NCBI RefSeq assembly: GCF_026914265.1
Contig: NC_069132.1
Coordinates: 68,834,993 to 68,898,992 of the forward strand
Source: Mya arenaria
Taxonomy: Eukaryota; Mollusca; Bivalvia; Myida; Myidae
Direction of reading: 5' to 3'
Length of the DNA stretch: 64,000 bases
The stretch's first letter is position 1. Every line of letters begins with the position of its first letter. Position numbers and translations under genes: made by a program. Below, piece by piece: positions 37,753-51,109 of the stretch. The notes under the pieces were generated by a model that saw nothing but the letters and a program-made list of their open reading frames with translations, was not told where the DNA came from and ran no database searches.

Positions 37753-37902
37753 GTTACGCTTAAGATTTTCCGAGAGTAGGGGATAGCTGTGATGTAATGT
37801 TATGTCCAGATACAAAATAACCCACGTCATCGTGACGAAAACCAAGAGGCCCATGAGGGCCTGTGCTCTAACCGTGACTTTTTTAAATTGTGTTTTATCC
37901 AA
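37669..37902 (-). CDS. Possible single-pass membrane protein fragment, uncertain
   Basis: An open frame of 77 residues starts MDKTQFKKVTVRAQAL and has one hydrophobic segment (LMGLLVFVTMTWVILYL), as in a type II membrane protein with a short cytoplasmic tail. The C-terminal third lies inside the right arm of the large inverted repeat at 37270-37752. No family is recognised and no matching downstream exon was found. It may be a first exon captured by the repeat, or chance. Confidence 0.22.
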   Translation of the reverse strand: MDKTQFKKVTVRAQALMGLLVFVTMTWVILYLDITLHHSYPLLSENLKRNNTVCIPRDKLRHIYATSEGKKLLQMKA

Positions 37903-40900
37903 ACCAAAGCATTAACATACTAATGATTAAAAATATAGTGAATATACTGAACCCACATTCAAAGAGAAGCAATCAACGAACAGTATTTGTAACGAAGGGA
38001 GAGTAACACCTTAATAATTCACAACTGTACGAGTTGTCTCCCTTAGAATACTTATGGTCTACATTAGCAGAGCTGGCTGGTTAAAGAAAGGAACCAAGCT
38101 CTCATGTATATAATACTAGAACCAAGCTCTCCTGTATATAATACTGTTCAATCAAAACTGAAGATTGTATCACGTTCACAAGCAGTTGTTTACGGACAAG
38201 CCCAAGGACAATGCATACAGCTCCTTTGGTCAGTAGAGCTTAAACAAAAAGTCGTTTTTCAAAATACAGCTTTCAATTTATTTCTTCATTGTACATCATG
38301 GACATTCAATGCTTCCAAAATAATTTATCAGTTTTTTTAAAATAATGCACCTGCCTATGTGTTGCTCAACCGGTGGCTACGGGCACACACGAGGGATTAA
38401 GACAAACGACTCATTTGGTTATCCAAATCCTACCCATACAGCAGATTTTTTTTGTCAAAATCCCTGGGATTGGGTTGCATGCAATAAAAATGTGGGAAAA
38501 AAATCGGGCTTCGTCTATTTGCCGGATGGCGGTCTCACCAGGTTTGTCAAAATCCCGATCGCCGGGAAATCACCCATTGTCCCTCACAGGCCTGCCGCAG
38601 CCTCCCTCCACCACCTTAGTGCCACCACATTGATAGGTGCATAATACTTTAACAAAAATCAAAGAATTGAACCAATGAAAATATAAACAAAGATGACGTC
38701 ATTATTGAGATCATCGTTATTGAATGGTACATTTCACAGAAAGGAAAAAAAGCTTCACATCTTCAAGGAAGTCGAAGACAAAAATCTCACAAAATGTGTT
38801 ACCTTGTTTACATATTGTTTACCTCTATCATTTGACACATAAATGTTACTGTGATAAAGAGAGGTACTTCTTCAAGTATGTTACACTTTATAGAATTGAG
38901 TTGTTTAAGAACTGGTATTTTTGCATGCAGTTTTATTATTCCTTTAGTATATTAGAAATTTTGAAGGACATCCTTTCCCTCTTTCTATTCAAATCATACA
39001 TTGCGAGAAAAACATCTCACAATAGGTCACATGAACATGCCATAGTTCTTGCATATTTGTCAATAGTAACAACTCAGCAATCTCCGGGAAGCCTTCTGAA
39101 GGATAATGTCGAGGTGTTTTTGTCTGGCATATTGGTGTGAAGATCTTATTTCTGTGAAATTTACAGTTCAACACAGTATTGTCATGAACTTATAAAACTG
39201 GAAAGGCCTGTGTTCAAATTGACGATTTTAGTTTTTAGTGTTATCATTTTCTATTAAATATCTTTTTATTAGGAATTACCATCGAAATAAGCACTGGGTA
39301 GTCCCCTCAAGAATATAAAAACATACTTTTTAGGCCATAATTAATAAATGTTTGCGAGTGAGTAGGTAGGTAGGGATTTTTTTTCTTAGTACCAAAAGTT
39401 TTTTTTTTTTTTCCAATAGTATCCCCCTTTGATAATAGACTGAAAATTTGTTGACACCGCAGATGGCAATTTATTTTTTGGAGGCTGTACAATTAAACCA
39501 GTTGGTTGGGCACCGCAAACACTTTTTTAAAGATGGCCTCAAGTTTAGTACACACAGTCAGACACACACAAAGTTCTAAGTTCTATCTCCGGTGTAGATG
39601 TCGCTTAATATGTACAGAGATGAGTGAATTTATGACATGGATATTTTACAATGTGTCAAAATGAAGGAAAAAATGAATGTACTTAATAGTAACTTAATAA
39701 TCTGTACAAAACTATAATGCATGTCTCATAAAGAATCTACACTTTGCACTTCCCGAATATCAATGAAACACAAATGAAAAACAATCTGGGAAAAATAGGT
39801 GGTAAACAGCTGCCAGATTTATCTTATACCTAAATACTTAAAAAAAATATAATTGTCATGGAAACATATTGTTTTATACAATTGGTCATTTAGCACACTT
39901 CTAATTGTCACACTGCTAAAATATGAAAAAAGATTGTAACTTTAATTTAGACACCACCTTCTCCACTGAAAGTATTTAAAACATCCAGTAAATGCAAGAT
40001 TGCACAAATATATATATATATAATTCTATTCTAGACTACTACAATACTTAAATTTATACACGAATGGTCATCCAGCCAGCCAGAACCACCATTATCTCTC
40101 CTCTCCCCCCACCCCCCTTTCTATTCCCCAAACAACCCCATTCCTGCCAGCACTTGATTGACTAGTCTAAAACAAACATTTAACACAACAAGAGCTCCCC
40201 AGACCAAACATAAACGCTTGTCTTTTATTTTAACGCACAAAAAGTACAATTCATTTATTAGTAAAACCACAGCTTTTGTTCTTGTTTTACATGTGTGTAT
40301 TGTCTAAGGCAACAAGTGTGCCAAGTTTCATTTGAATATCTTGAACAGTTTGTGAGTTATGAGCCCAGGTATCAAGGCTATGACAAAACCTTGACAAAGT
40401 TATCTAATGCAGTTATTACGTTACAGAACTTTTTTATATGCCTTCCTGTGGTTAATAAAGATTTATCATTGAAATTTTAAATGATATTTCACTTTTTCAA
40501 ACAGTGAAAATATGAATTTGATATTTTCACTGTTTTGAAATTTAGCCTGTTCTCTCATTCAAATCAAACATCAGCTTAATGTTTTATTTGGTAATGGCCA
40601 TGATAAAAGTTTTGCAAAATGACACAACAACAGGCAGTAACAAAACCTTGACTTTTTTTCTTTAAACTCATGAAGTTGTTTTAAAATCCCACCCCCAAAA
40701 TACCAAACACATCTCAAAGTATACTTCGTACTGAACGAGTATATCTATTTTCGAAAATTTTATGAAATCCCCCTGAAATTAATTCGAGTTCCCTACTTCA
40801 AAGAAGTAAATTGGTAGTCATAATGCAATAAATAGTGTCCACAAATCTTATCACTTCAATGGTAGAAATGAGCACAAGCCCACAAGCTCTGTACTTGTAA

Positions 40901-41356
40901 ATTGTTTGCAGGGCCTGGTCAAAGTCTGAATATTCCATAGCCAGGCCTGTCACTATTTCTTTAGCCTAGTAGTTATGTAAGATTTGATTTCAGGCTTGCT
41001 CAATCAATTTGATGAATATACAAATTTGATGACAATGTCAAGTTGATTGATGTAAAGAACTAAAGAAATACATTATAGCAACTCAAACAAAATGTACAAC
41101 ATGCTGGGAATTTTATTTCATATAGATTTGTGTGGTTAATGCCTCTGCTTTTCATCAAGAATAGCTTTTTAGACATGCATATGAATTAGCAATGGGCTCT
41201 TTAGTTTGATTATGATAGAAAAATTCATACCAAGTATCAGAAATGGAAAAATTGCACATCCATTTTATCATTGTATCAACAAATATTTAAACAGAGTAAT
41301 GGAACTAACTACTTATATGTGTACATACTTAACATAGTTTGCAAGTTATACACATG
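37903..41356. other. Intergenic region between GPATCH2 and the large inverted repeat
   Basis: AT-rich. It holds two short direct copies at about 38090-38142 (aaccaagctctc and tgtatataatact) and a decayed short MITE at 39059-39120. Several T and A runs are present, and no exon can be supported. Confidence 0.4.
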
Positions 41357-41730
41357 CATCATTAACATTTTTGTGAATTGTACAAATGCATCATTAACAT
41401 AGTTTGTGAATTGTACACATGCATCATTAACATAGTTTGTGAATTGTACACATGCATCATTAACATAGTTTGTGAGTTTTCTTCATACATCATTAACATA
41501 GTTTGTGAGTTTTCTTCATACCTAACTAACATAGTTTGTGAGTGTTCTTCAAATATCATTAACAAAAATGATAACCTTTCCTCATACATCATTAACAGTT
41601 TTTGAGTTTTTCTACAAACATTCATTAACATAGTTTCTGAAATTTTCTCAAACATCATAAACAGTTTGTGAACTTTCCACAAAAAAATATTAACAAGTTT
41701 GTGAGTTTTTCTCTTACATAATAGCATAGT
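41357..41730. repeat. 33-bp minisatellite, about ten units
   Basis: Units of catcattaacatagtttgtg plus a variable 13-bp part (aattgtacacatg or agttttcttcata), fading outward on the right. Because 33 is a multiple of three it keeps an open minus-strand frame with 11-residue repeats (NSQTMLMMYEE), but nothing else supports coding. Confidence 0.9.
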
Positions 41731-43251
41731 TTATAATGTTTTCCCTTTCTAAAAAATATATACAGCATCTAAACATCCAAACATTACATAGTAACATCGG
41801 GAGGATAACAGGGGGGTTTTGTAGTGGTTTAATATTAACATCTTAGTCACACGGGGCTTATCATACAACATTTAGCAAACGTCGGTCATAAAATCAGAGA
41901 ATAAAAAATACACATGATAGCATACACAGTATAATAAATGTACAAGCCTCACATATCAAATCTGTTTTGAATTCTGTCCTCCTAACAGGCATAACATGGA
42001 ATTTGTACCAACAGTCAATTGAAGTAAACTGATAACTTCTTTGGTTTGGTCAAAATTAGCCTAGGCCAAAACAAAATGTTTAGTTAGGGTTACGTTCTTT
42101 TTAAAAACAGGTAGAGTAGGTAGGCTTTTTTAGTTTGTTTATTAGACTTTATGTTAAAAGGTTATACTCACCAATTGGGAATGGCCTTAAAATTATCTTC
42201 TGTATAAAGCTTTACAGGTTTTAAACTACTTGTCAAAACATTTAAAATATATTTTTTGAATTTTTTCTTCAATTTTTTTACCAACAAACAATAAAAAGCG
42301 GTGGGCCTATTTCCAAGGTAGGGTCGGGTAACCTGAACCAAATGTTTTTTATTTAAGGCCAAATGATAAATTTTTATCCAAGAAGAACTATTATCCGATC
42401 AAATCAGTTAAACAGCAAACTAAAAAACGCTTACCATCGGACAATTTACCAATGTTTTATACAATTGACTGCTGCAAATTATAAATTTGATAGGTAATTT
42501 ATGGCGGCATATCAAACGTTAATATACTTTATGAATAGAAAAATAGATCTAAAATAACGTCATTTCATGATAATATTAAAATTATTTGTGCATATACTGG
42601 TAAGCAATTATCAATTGTAATATCTCAGAACGTTACATAATTTTGCAATCGGTTAAAAGTTAAAAGTTTTTGTTATTTTCCAGCCCTCTACAAAATTTAA
42701 TTTGCCATGGTCATTCAATATAGCCCTAAACACACAGGAATAATATATCAGGAGTGTTATTTAAGGACAAACATACTCAAACAATAGCTAAGCTCACAAT
42801 TTTTGTTATGTTATAAATTGTGTATTCTGTATTCGTATTGTATCTTTACCATATTTAAAAAATTTTGATAAAAAGTTCTTAAGAAAATTTATTATAAAGA
42901 TAAACAAGATAAAAGTTTGTCTACATGATTAAGTTTAAAAAAGTAAAATTAAGCTAAATGAAATATGATAATTAAACCTGTGAGGCTTAAGACACAAACT
43001 ATCATGTCCTACCTGTTCTAAGGGTAACGTTCAGTTTACAAGAATATCTATTTTTACAATTTCTAAATTTTACAGCAATCAAATACAGAAATTCCATAGC
43101 CAAAAGTATAAAACTTATCTATTCTTCGGTTTTGTTTATTGATTGGTCAATATTTATCCAAATATTAATGTCAACCTATCCAATTGTTTAATGCTCAAAC
43201 TAGCTAAACCTAGATAAATTATCCACTTGGCTGCTAATGATGACAAATGAT
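41731..43251. other. Downstream region of GPATCH2
   Basis: AT-rich intergenic DNA with no recognised repeat or exon. Confidence 0.4.
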
Positions 43252-43257
43252 TTTATT
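43252..43257 (-). terminator. Candidate polyadenylation signal AATAAA for GPATCH2
   Basis: A minus-strand AATAAA lies about 150 bp beyond the GPATCH2 stop codon, a normal distance for a short 3' UTR. Confidence 0.4.
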
Positions 43258-43406
43258 AAAATTGTGTATAATATTTTTTTGAGATCAAATATTAGTACGT
43301 AAATGTATTTTAACTAATTATAATCATGTTTGTAAATAAAATTTGATTGGGCAAGAGATGAAACAAATTCCTGTGTGCCCTATGTAGCACAATGTACATG
43401 TATTTA

Positions 43407-46400
43407 TCAGAACAATTTACTGGGCGGAGATCCAAGAGTCTGAGAGCCAGAAACCCTGGTCTGTTCCTGATTCCTAGATTGCATTTTGACCGGGAAACCA
43501 GCCCCCGACGTTAAAAGTCTTGTCCCAGTAACATGCAAGTTTGCCACTGTCCTGGCATTTGACTGGTTAATACTGACATTTCCACTTGTCCCTGACCTAC
43601 TTAGACCTGACGTTCCTGTATGAGTGACAGCTCCGACACTCCCACTACTTCTAAGCCCCTCCCTCACACTACCGGTTGTCATCGGGCCAACATTTCCTGA
43701 ACTGCCAATCACTCCGGTCAAACTGAATGCCCCTCCCCCTGAAGATAAAGTCCCGCCCCCGCTGGTTAATCCACCACCCCCACTCCCATGTCCCTGGGTC
43801 GAGTTGTCACACCCCAGCCCCTGCCTGTGGGGCCTGGTACTGGCCAAAACGGGGGTCCTGATACCCGTCCCGTCTATACCAAGGCCCTGCCCGGGGTTCC
43901 AGCCCATCTGCTGTAACATACGGTTCCCAATATTGGTGTCTGGAATTGGCTCGGAATCCCCACCTACTAATCCTGAAAAGATATAAGATTGATACTAGAC
44001 AAGTGAAATGACACTAATTCGGATTAAGACTGCCCTCAGTAATTAACTACTTTGTTTAGCAGAAGACTATAATGATACCAAATATTTGTCAGTCCAGGGT
44101 TATCATGTGACTAGTTAATAAATCCATAAGTGTAATAGTTATGAGTATTTATATAAGGTTGGATTGGGGTCATGTTACTTGTTTTGAGCCTAATACCAAT
44201 GTTATACAGCCTACTTTAAAGGAAGTCACACATGTTGTTAAATGTGTAATTTCTGTGAGGATAGATAATACCAGATTCACAAACTGCATGTCGTTAACTT
44301 ACTTATTCCTATCCATACATTGTCAAGGGTTTTTGCTGCAGCCCCAACACATTACCACTAATTTTAGGTCTCTTATGCATTCTCTCGAAATTAATTCAAT
44401 AAAATAATTTTTTAAAAAGAAAGAAAATATATCGATATAAAGTGTGAAATATTATTATCCTACCAAATATTGGTGGTGGTGTTTTTCTTTGGCGTTTGCT
44501 GTCAGTAAGTGTGTTAGATGTTGGAACCCCTGTAGGGCTTGTGAATCGGGAAGCAAGTTTCCCTTGAATACTGTTCCACTTGTGTCGCTCTTGGATAAAA
44601 TGCTGGACCGTGTAGCCAGGTATCTGGAACATAGAATTAAATTTTGGTAAACTGGGAAGCAAGTTTACTATTAGATGATATAAATAAAGTTCCGATTGAC
44701 AGCAGAGGTTAACTGGAAAGTAAATTTTCCCTTAATATTGTTTCAGTTGGGTGTCTCTTGTATTAACCGCTGAACATGTATCTAGAACATGAGAACATAG
44801 AAATATAGTTCCTATTGATAGCTGAGGTGATCTGGGATGCCACTTTTCCTTAAATTTTGTTTCAATAATGGATAATTTGCTGAACTTATAACCAGGTATC
44901 TAGAACACAAATAGAGTTCCTATTACTAGCAGAGGTATGAAATGTTGGTGAACACTGTAGCAATTTTTCCTGGAATACTGTTCCACTTGCTGCACATTGT
45001 GGCTAGGTATTTAGAACATGGACCTAGAATCCATATTGTATGGGGTATTTTAGTAAATGATAGCAGTAGAGATAATCCTTTTAAAGTGAACAGGAAAACA
45101 AATTTTCCCTAAACACTGTTCCACCTGTGTTGCTAATGGATAATCTGTGAACCATGTAGACCAATATCTAGAACAATACATTGGAGTAAATAGTGTCTGA
45201 ATGACCAATCGGAACTCCTCGGCCTTTTTCCATCAAAAACAAACTCCTACAGTCAGATTTCATTCAAAAAATTAATTGTGCTGCAAGTAGATTGTGTAGT
45301 GATCTTAACAAAGCACTTTACCCATTGGAGTCTTATTATTTATACAATAATACACTTGCAATCAATTTGGTCTAAGGAAAAAACATTACATGTTAAAACA
45401 CTACAATCAGTCATCAAAATTAGACTTTTAAATGAACAAGCCTGAATCCTTATACTATTGCTTGGCATCAATTTTCTTAACAAGACCAGCTACCGAGCTC
45501 TATAATATTTAGAATTTTAACAAGCCCGGAAGATATTTTACCATTGCAGGGCTTGTGGGCTTGTGTTAATTTCAACTTCTGCACAATTAATTAATAATAT
45601 TAATTAAAATTTTATCAACAACTTCCGCTGATGTCCCAGCATACACCCGAGATTGTTTTCATTGAAAATAACTAAGGAGTTCCAATTTTCTGATTGACTT
45701 CAGAAAATAAGATTTTATAAACATTTAGTGATGTGGGAAGCAACTTTTCAGTGAATACTTGGATTTCAGAGACAATTGGTGAACTAGATAATCCTCTGAC
45801 CTGTGCATATGGTCTAGTTTTTATAACCTGAAAACTTTGTCATACTGCTTTTAAGTATTTTTAAGTAAATTGTAAAGTCATTAAATAAACTTATATCAGG
45901 ACATACCTTTCCTCTTAGCTTTCTTCTACCGAATCGTATTTCCCTTCCACACTGAAATAACAAATACATGTACATGTAATACAGAATGTCATATGTGAAA
46001 TAATATCTGACCTCATGAATGTACATTGTATTTTATTTCTCTTTTCTGAGGGAGGTGTGATATTTTTTAAAGAGTTCAGTTACGTTGTGTGAAATTTCAA
46101 CAAACTTCAACTATTAAAACAATACATGTGTTTACTACCCCATAGCCTTTGATCTGTATTGCTGATTTCGAGATTTAATCTCTTGCCATTTTGGCGAAAC
46201 CAAAATTTATTTGTACGCCTGAAAGTATTTGGAGTATGCCTAGGTACGCCCCTGCTCAACAATTTTTCTACGAAATGAGACGAGCCAATTTACATGTACA
46301 TACATGTCTCATGATCCGTGTCATGCGAGCTTTGAAGCCGACTTGCGAGGACCTAGAAAGGTGTTGAAAACTGCCAGTTAGGATCTGCTGGAAGTGTTTG

Positions 46401-49400
46401 TCCGACACCATCGTCTCATCACCGCTGTTCACACCGTCGTTTTCCCACCATGGTATGACGCCAGGGATTCCACTCGCTGGCCCACTCTCATGGAAGAAGT
46501 CGCTCTGTTCATCATCAGCTGAGAGTAAAAATGGTATTTTTAATTGATTTTAATAACTTTAATGTTTTCATCAAGAGGTAACATAGATGGATCGAACAGC
46601 TTCTGATGTTCAAAAAATGGGCAAACAATGAGTCGATGATACCTTTTACCCTTTGCCATTGTTTAAATTTTGGTCCATTTTTCTAAAAAATTCTACAGCA
46701 AAACACATCATTCAGCCAAAAAACAGGCCTACAGATGAACTTGATTTTACAATCAAAACTTTTGTGATTTATAATCTTTAAAATAGTTTCCTTTAACAGT
46801 TTCAAAACCCTTTTATAAAAATGAGAATATTAGACATCTTAAAAAATACTTTGCTGGGCTTGATCCTGTTTTAAGGGACTTTAGATTGTTAAAGAAAGTT
46901 GGGCCTGTTCTATTAATAACTTTTATTTAATACAAATAAATATTTAAATTAAAATCAATCTGTGCAATCAAGTCCCCTAAGATACAAACAGATGATATTA
47001 TCAACCTATTTTCATGTTTTGATGACATGTGTCTATATTGAATACCTTTACTTTAAATTATGGCAAAAAAATAAAATTGTTAGTTGCCTAAAAACATACT
47101 GTCAGTCAGTAAGGGTTTCATTTTTAAGATTAAGATGTCTCTGAATGTCATTTCCACACTTTTAAACTGTTACTATTTTGTCTAAGTCAATTTTTATGAT
47201 AGCCCTCTTTAAAAACCTGTCATTTAGTGGTCTATAAAGAAAATAGAGTTAAACAAATAAGGTTTGTCAGGAGACACGATATGAGAAACTTCATATATAT
47301 ATTTACCAAAAAGTAAAAAAAGTCAGAAATAACTGTTAATGAGCAATAACAGAATAATAAGGGTTTGGTTAAATAAATAAGGGTCCATCAGGAAACTAGA
47401 AACATAACAATTTCGTTTACACCTAATCATACCTTCTGCAGTTACACAGTACTCATCCCCAGACACCGAATCACTGCTGCAGCTGCTACTTATAGTTGAA
47501 CTACTGCTCTCTCTGTGGTTAAGAAAAATATTATAAATATAAAAAATCCAGATTAAAACAACTGTTAACTACAAACCAGCATAACTTTTTTTTTTTATGA
47601 AGACATTCCCAAAACAAGAGGCACATCAGTGCCTGTGCTCCACTGGCCAAAAGGTTCAAGCAAAGACCACCTAACGAACATTTTCGTCAAGTTTCATAGA
47701 AATACAATCATCAATTTTTGAGGAGAAGTTATTTAAAAATTTTTTTTACTTTAATAGCTCTGGCTGCCATGTTGTGCAGTGGACCGAAATGATTTGGGCA
47801 ATTTGAGTAAAGGAGCACCAAACAAACATTTCTGTCAAGTTTTATCGAAAAAAGGTCATCGGTTTCGACGACAAGTCGTATAAAGTTTTTTTTATTTTTT
47901 AGCTCTGGCAGCCATGGTGTGCAGTGGACTGGAACCATTTAACAAATTTTGGTTAATGACCACCCAAGGAACATTTCTGTCAAGTTTCATCAAAATCTGA
48001 TCATCGGTTTCTGAGGAGAAGTGGTGTCAAGGTTTTTCCTATTTTTAGCTCTGGCTGCCATGTTGTGCAGCGGACCGGAACCATTTGGGCAATTTTGGTT
48101 AAAGGGCATCCCGATGAACATTTATGTAAAGTTTCATCAAAATCTGATAATCGGTTTCTGAGAAGATGTAGTTTAACGTTTTTTTCTATTCTTAGCTCTG
48201 GTGCCCATGTTGTGCAGCAGACCAGAACTGTTTGGGCTATTTTGGTTAAGGACTACCCAAGTAACATTTCTGTCAAGTTTCATTGAAATACGATCATCGG
48301 TTTCTGAATAGAAGTCGTTTAAAGGTTTTTCTATTTTTACCTCTGGGGGCCATCTTGTGCAGTGGACCGGAACCATTTGAGCAATTTTGGTAAAGGACCA
48401 CCAAAGGAACATTCCTGTGAAGTTTTGTCAAAATCCGCTTATCAGTTTCAGAGGAGATGTCGTTTAAAGTAAAAGTTTACGCACGCACGCACGCACTCAC
48501 GACGGACAATCTGTGACGACATAAGCTCCATGGCCTTCGGCCAGTGGAGCTAAAAATGTCTCATTCACAACTCCATGAAACAGAATAAATAATTAAATTT
48601 AAAAGCATTTGATTTGATTTTTTAAAACTTAGCTGCTGTTGCTATTTTTATATACTGTAACCAAACATAACTAAACATTTAAACCCTTCACCCACATACA
48701 TGTACATACATTTACATGTTATTATTGCTGAAGTAATTTTCAATATACATGAACAAACTTACTGAGAATTCATGGTTGAATCTTGAACAGAGTCATCATC
48801 TTTATTAAAGCAATCGTCTGCCTGAAAGTCAGTCTTCCTGGAATTTCTCTTCCTTTTCCCTGGTACTGTATCTTCCGTCACCCCTTCTTTGTTTATCTGG
48901 GGAAATCCTCCACCATCCATTGGACTTGTACCCATACTACATCGTGGCAGCTCCATTGTTTTGCTACGTGGTCTACTGAACTTAGGTTTGCCTTGTATGG
49001 GCGAGTCATGTTGAGACGAAGATGGGTCAGGATCAATTGCCATTGTCTTGTACTTCTTTCGTCTTCTTTGTGGCCGAATTGGAGAAAACAGAGACTCGTT
49101 TACTGAATCTGACTCAACTTGTGTTGGTACATAGTTAATACTAAGTGGCATTGTTAATCTCACTATATGATGTGCTATAGTGAGATCATCAGAGTCACTC
49201 TGTGCACAATTCTCCATGTAGTCTTTCAAAGCTTCATCGATACTGCTTTGTGATGTTTCGCTGAAATTCCCATTATCCGGCTGGTGACGTTTCCTACGAC
49301 CGCGACGTTTTCTTGGATGGCGACGTGTACTTGATGAAGATGCTCCATGTCCCCCGTCACTCTTGGAACGCTTGTGTGAGGCTGCATCTTCCAGAGCCAT

Positions 49401-49798
49401 GCTGAGATCATGCACAAGGTCGTCCATCTTACCAATAGAGCTGGAGAAAACTCGCAGCCGCTCAAAGTCTGACACTATGTTATTCTCCATATGAACAGTT
49501 TTGGGGCTTTCTAAAACAGAAGAAATATGAAAAAATGTTAATAGCTGATGGGATCGCTATAGCGAATTAGTCTATAGTAACATTACATTTCATTTTTCGA
49601 CATTTACATGATACAGAACTTTTTTCTTTTCTTTCTATTTGTCAGAAATTATTGTTTTTCTGTTAGTTATTGTTAATTTATGAGACATCAATTAATATAT
49701 ATTTGGAAAACAGGACTAGAGGGTGTTGAATCTTTAAGGCTCAAAGATCCTTCTACTTATAAAACTAGGAATGCAGGCTTACCGCTGGCGTTTGCCAT
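43407..49798 (-). CDS. GPATCH2: G-patch domain-containing protein 2
   Basis: Seven coding exons join in phase: 49783-49798, 48763-49510, 47433-47512, 46304-46518, 45907-45951, 44464-44623 and 43407-43972, giving 609 residues (human about 528). Conserved blocks follow the vertebrate order: the N-terminal MDDLVHDLSMALEDAA motif, an RKRRGRRKRH basic run, a Ser-rich acidic part, DDEQSDFFHESG, IPGVIPWWEND, ILTGSFQHLSRSSQVGFKAR, SKRQRKTPPP, and the G-patch starting NIGNRMLQQMGWNPGQGLG. G-patch proteins activate DEAH RNA helicases, and GPATCH2 is linked to DHX15 in nuclear RNA processing. The first coding exon encodes only MANAS. After the G-patch there is a Gly/Ser/Thr-rich tail of about 110 residues, longer than in vertebrates. 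The intron between exons 5 and 6 holds decayed copies of the exon 6 boundary. Confidence 0.93.
44650..45800. repeat. Tandem decayed copies of the GPATCH2 exon 6 boundary
   Basis: The exon 6 part at 44541-44640 (gggaagcaagtttcccttga, atactgttccacttgtgt, ccaggtatctggaacatag) recurs in the adjoining intron at about 44651 (short), 44709-44795, 44830-44914, 44950-45020, 45088-45180 and 45728-45800, with a spacing near 120 bp. The copies keep traces of the acceptor (aggtatctagaacac) and of the coding part (aaattttccctaaacactgttcc). The MITE at 45206-45686 is inserted between the last two. Confidence 0.8.
45206..45686. mobile_element. MITE, ATTCGGAACTCCTCGGCCAT family, diverged copy
   Basis: Ends caatcggaactcctcggcct and aactaaggagttccaat, with the inner block cccgagattgttttcattga matching the copy at 34143-34475. 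It is inserted in the exon-derived array in a GPATCH2 intron. Confidence 0.75.
47612..48556 (+). mobile_element. Pearl-like element, about five 150-bp units
   Basis: The leader (gaggcacatcagtgcctgtg, ctccactggcc) is followed by about five core units (tagctctggctgccatgttg, tgcagtggaccggaaccatt, gtttcatcaaaatctgatca), a cgcacgcacgcacgcac microsatellite and a terminal hairpin (ctccatggccttcggccagt) followed by ggagctaaaa. The leader is complementary to the 3' end. It lies in the GPATCH2 intron between exons 2 and 3. Confidence 0.75.
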
Positions 49799-51109
49799 TT
49801 GTGACCAAATCGCAAAAGTGGTGACAAGTTTTTCAAATTTGGCGAATCTATGGTTATAACGATTATTTTCAAAATGTTTTCTTAAAATGATGTAAGAAAC
49901 GACCATGCGGCCTGCATAACAATCGATTTAGTCATTGCAATTAATCAAGCACATACGCTTGTGTGACAACAAATCCGATAATTGGGGCATGCAGTCACGG
50001 TCTGGTTCTTTCGGAATTTTATTGCTTTCAAGGATTTACAATGAAATCCTTTATCATTATGGTTCATAGTAGCAGAACAATTTTTATATTTAGCTCAACA
50101 GCTTGTTTGTTGCGTCATTAACTTCTCAGTTAAAAATAGGTATTTGACATTGTGCGTGCTAAATTTAGATTTGCTTTTGGTTTTGTTGCAAATTGTAATT
50201 GCAAAGATTCAAAAGGTTAAGAGAAGTCATTTAGGTATTTCTACAAATAAATAAGTTATGATGGTAAAACATAATGGGACATGCTCTATGAATAGGTTGT
50301 CAATCATTCTCATTCATCAGAGGTTTGATAATGATAAATCTAACTGGTACGCATAGCATCATCACTTGGGTGTACGAGAATGGTTGTGAGTTGGTAGGTT
50401 AGATAAGTTGATGAGGATTTCCCTAGAAACTAGAAAGGTAGATGACTTCCTGTTTGATAAGGCCTTAGAGAAGTTGGCTGCCCGCTGGAGTAGACAATTT
50501 TTTTTATTAGGGGTATGATAGAACCCATGGTTTGACAAAGTATATTTGTTTGAGTTACCATTTATTTTAAGTTTATCTCATAATTTCATTATTGTATTGT
50601 TTAATTCTATGACACTATTGTTTGCAGGCATTAGAAAGAAATAAACTAGAAGTGCTTATAACATGTGCCTCTTCTACAATAATTTTTTTGTTATTGCATG
50701 ACAATGTGCTAACTAAATGTGTTATTCTTATAATAAAATTTAAATGGCATTTCGACTTTTTGTTTGTCTTATATTAGCATGTATAGGTATGTTTTAATGC
50801 AATCTAAGGCTATTAAAATGCTTAAACCCCAGGAGCCTCTGAACATCGATAAAGGCGCTGCCCTAGACTGTAAGGGTGCCTAACTCCCGGCTAAAAGTGG
50901 TGACAACTTTTTGGAACCCAGGGGAAACCCTGGAATGTCTAAACAAGCCAGATACCATTGAATAAGTGAAAGTACAACTATATCAGGTCGAAAATATAGG
51001 CAGCTTATTAACACATTATTATGTGTAAATTTGCATATTCAACAATGTGTAAATTTACACTCCATTATTAAAATGTTTCCTTTCTAATAATTGAACAAAA
51101 CAATAACAG

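Noticed and set aside
43624-43986. Pro-rich plus-strand frame of 120 codons
   Set aside because: It is antisense to the Gly/Ser-rich tail and G-patch of GPATCH2.
48783-49106. Plus-strand frame of 107 codons
   Set aside because: It is antisense to GPATCH2 exon 2.
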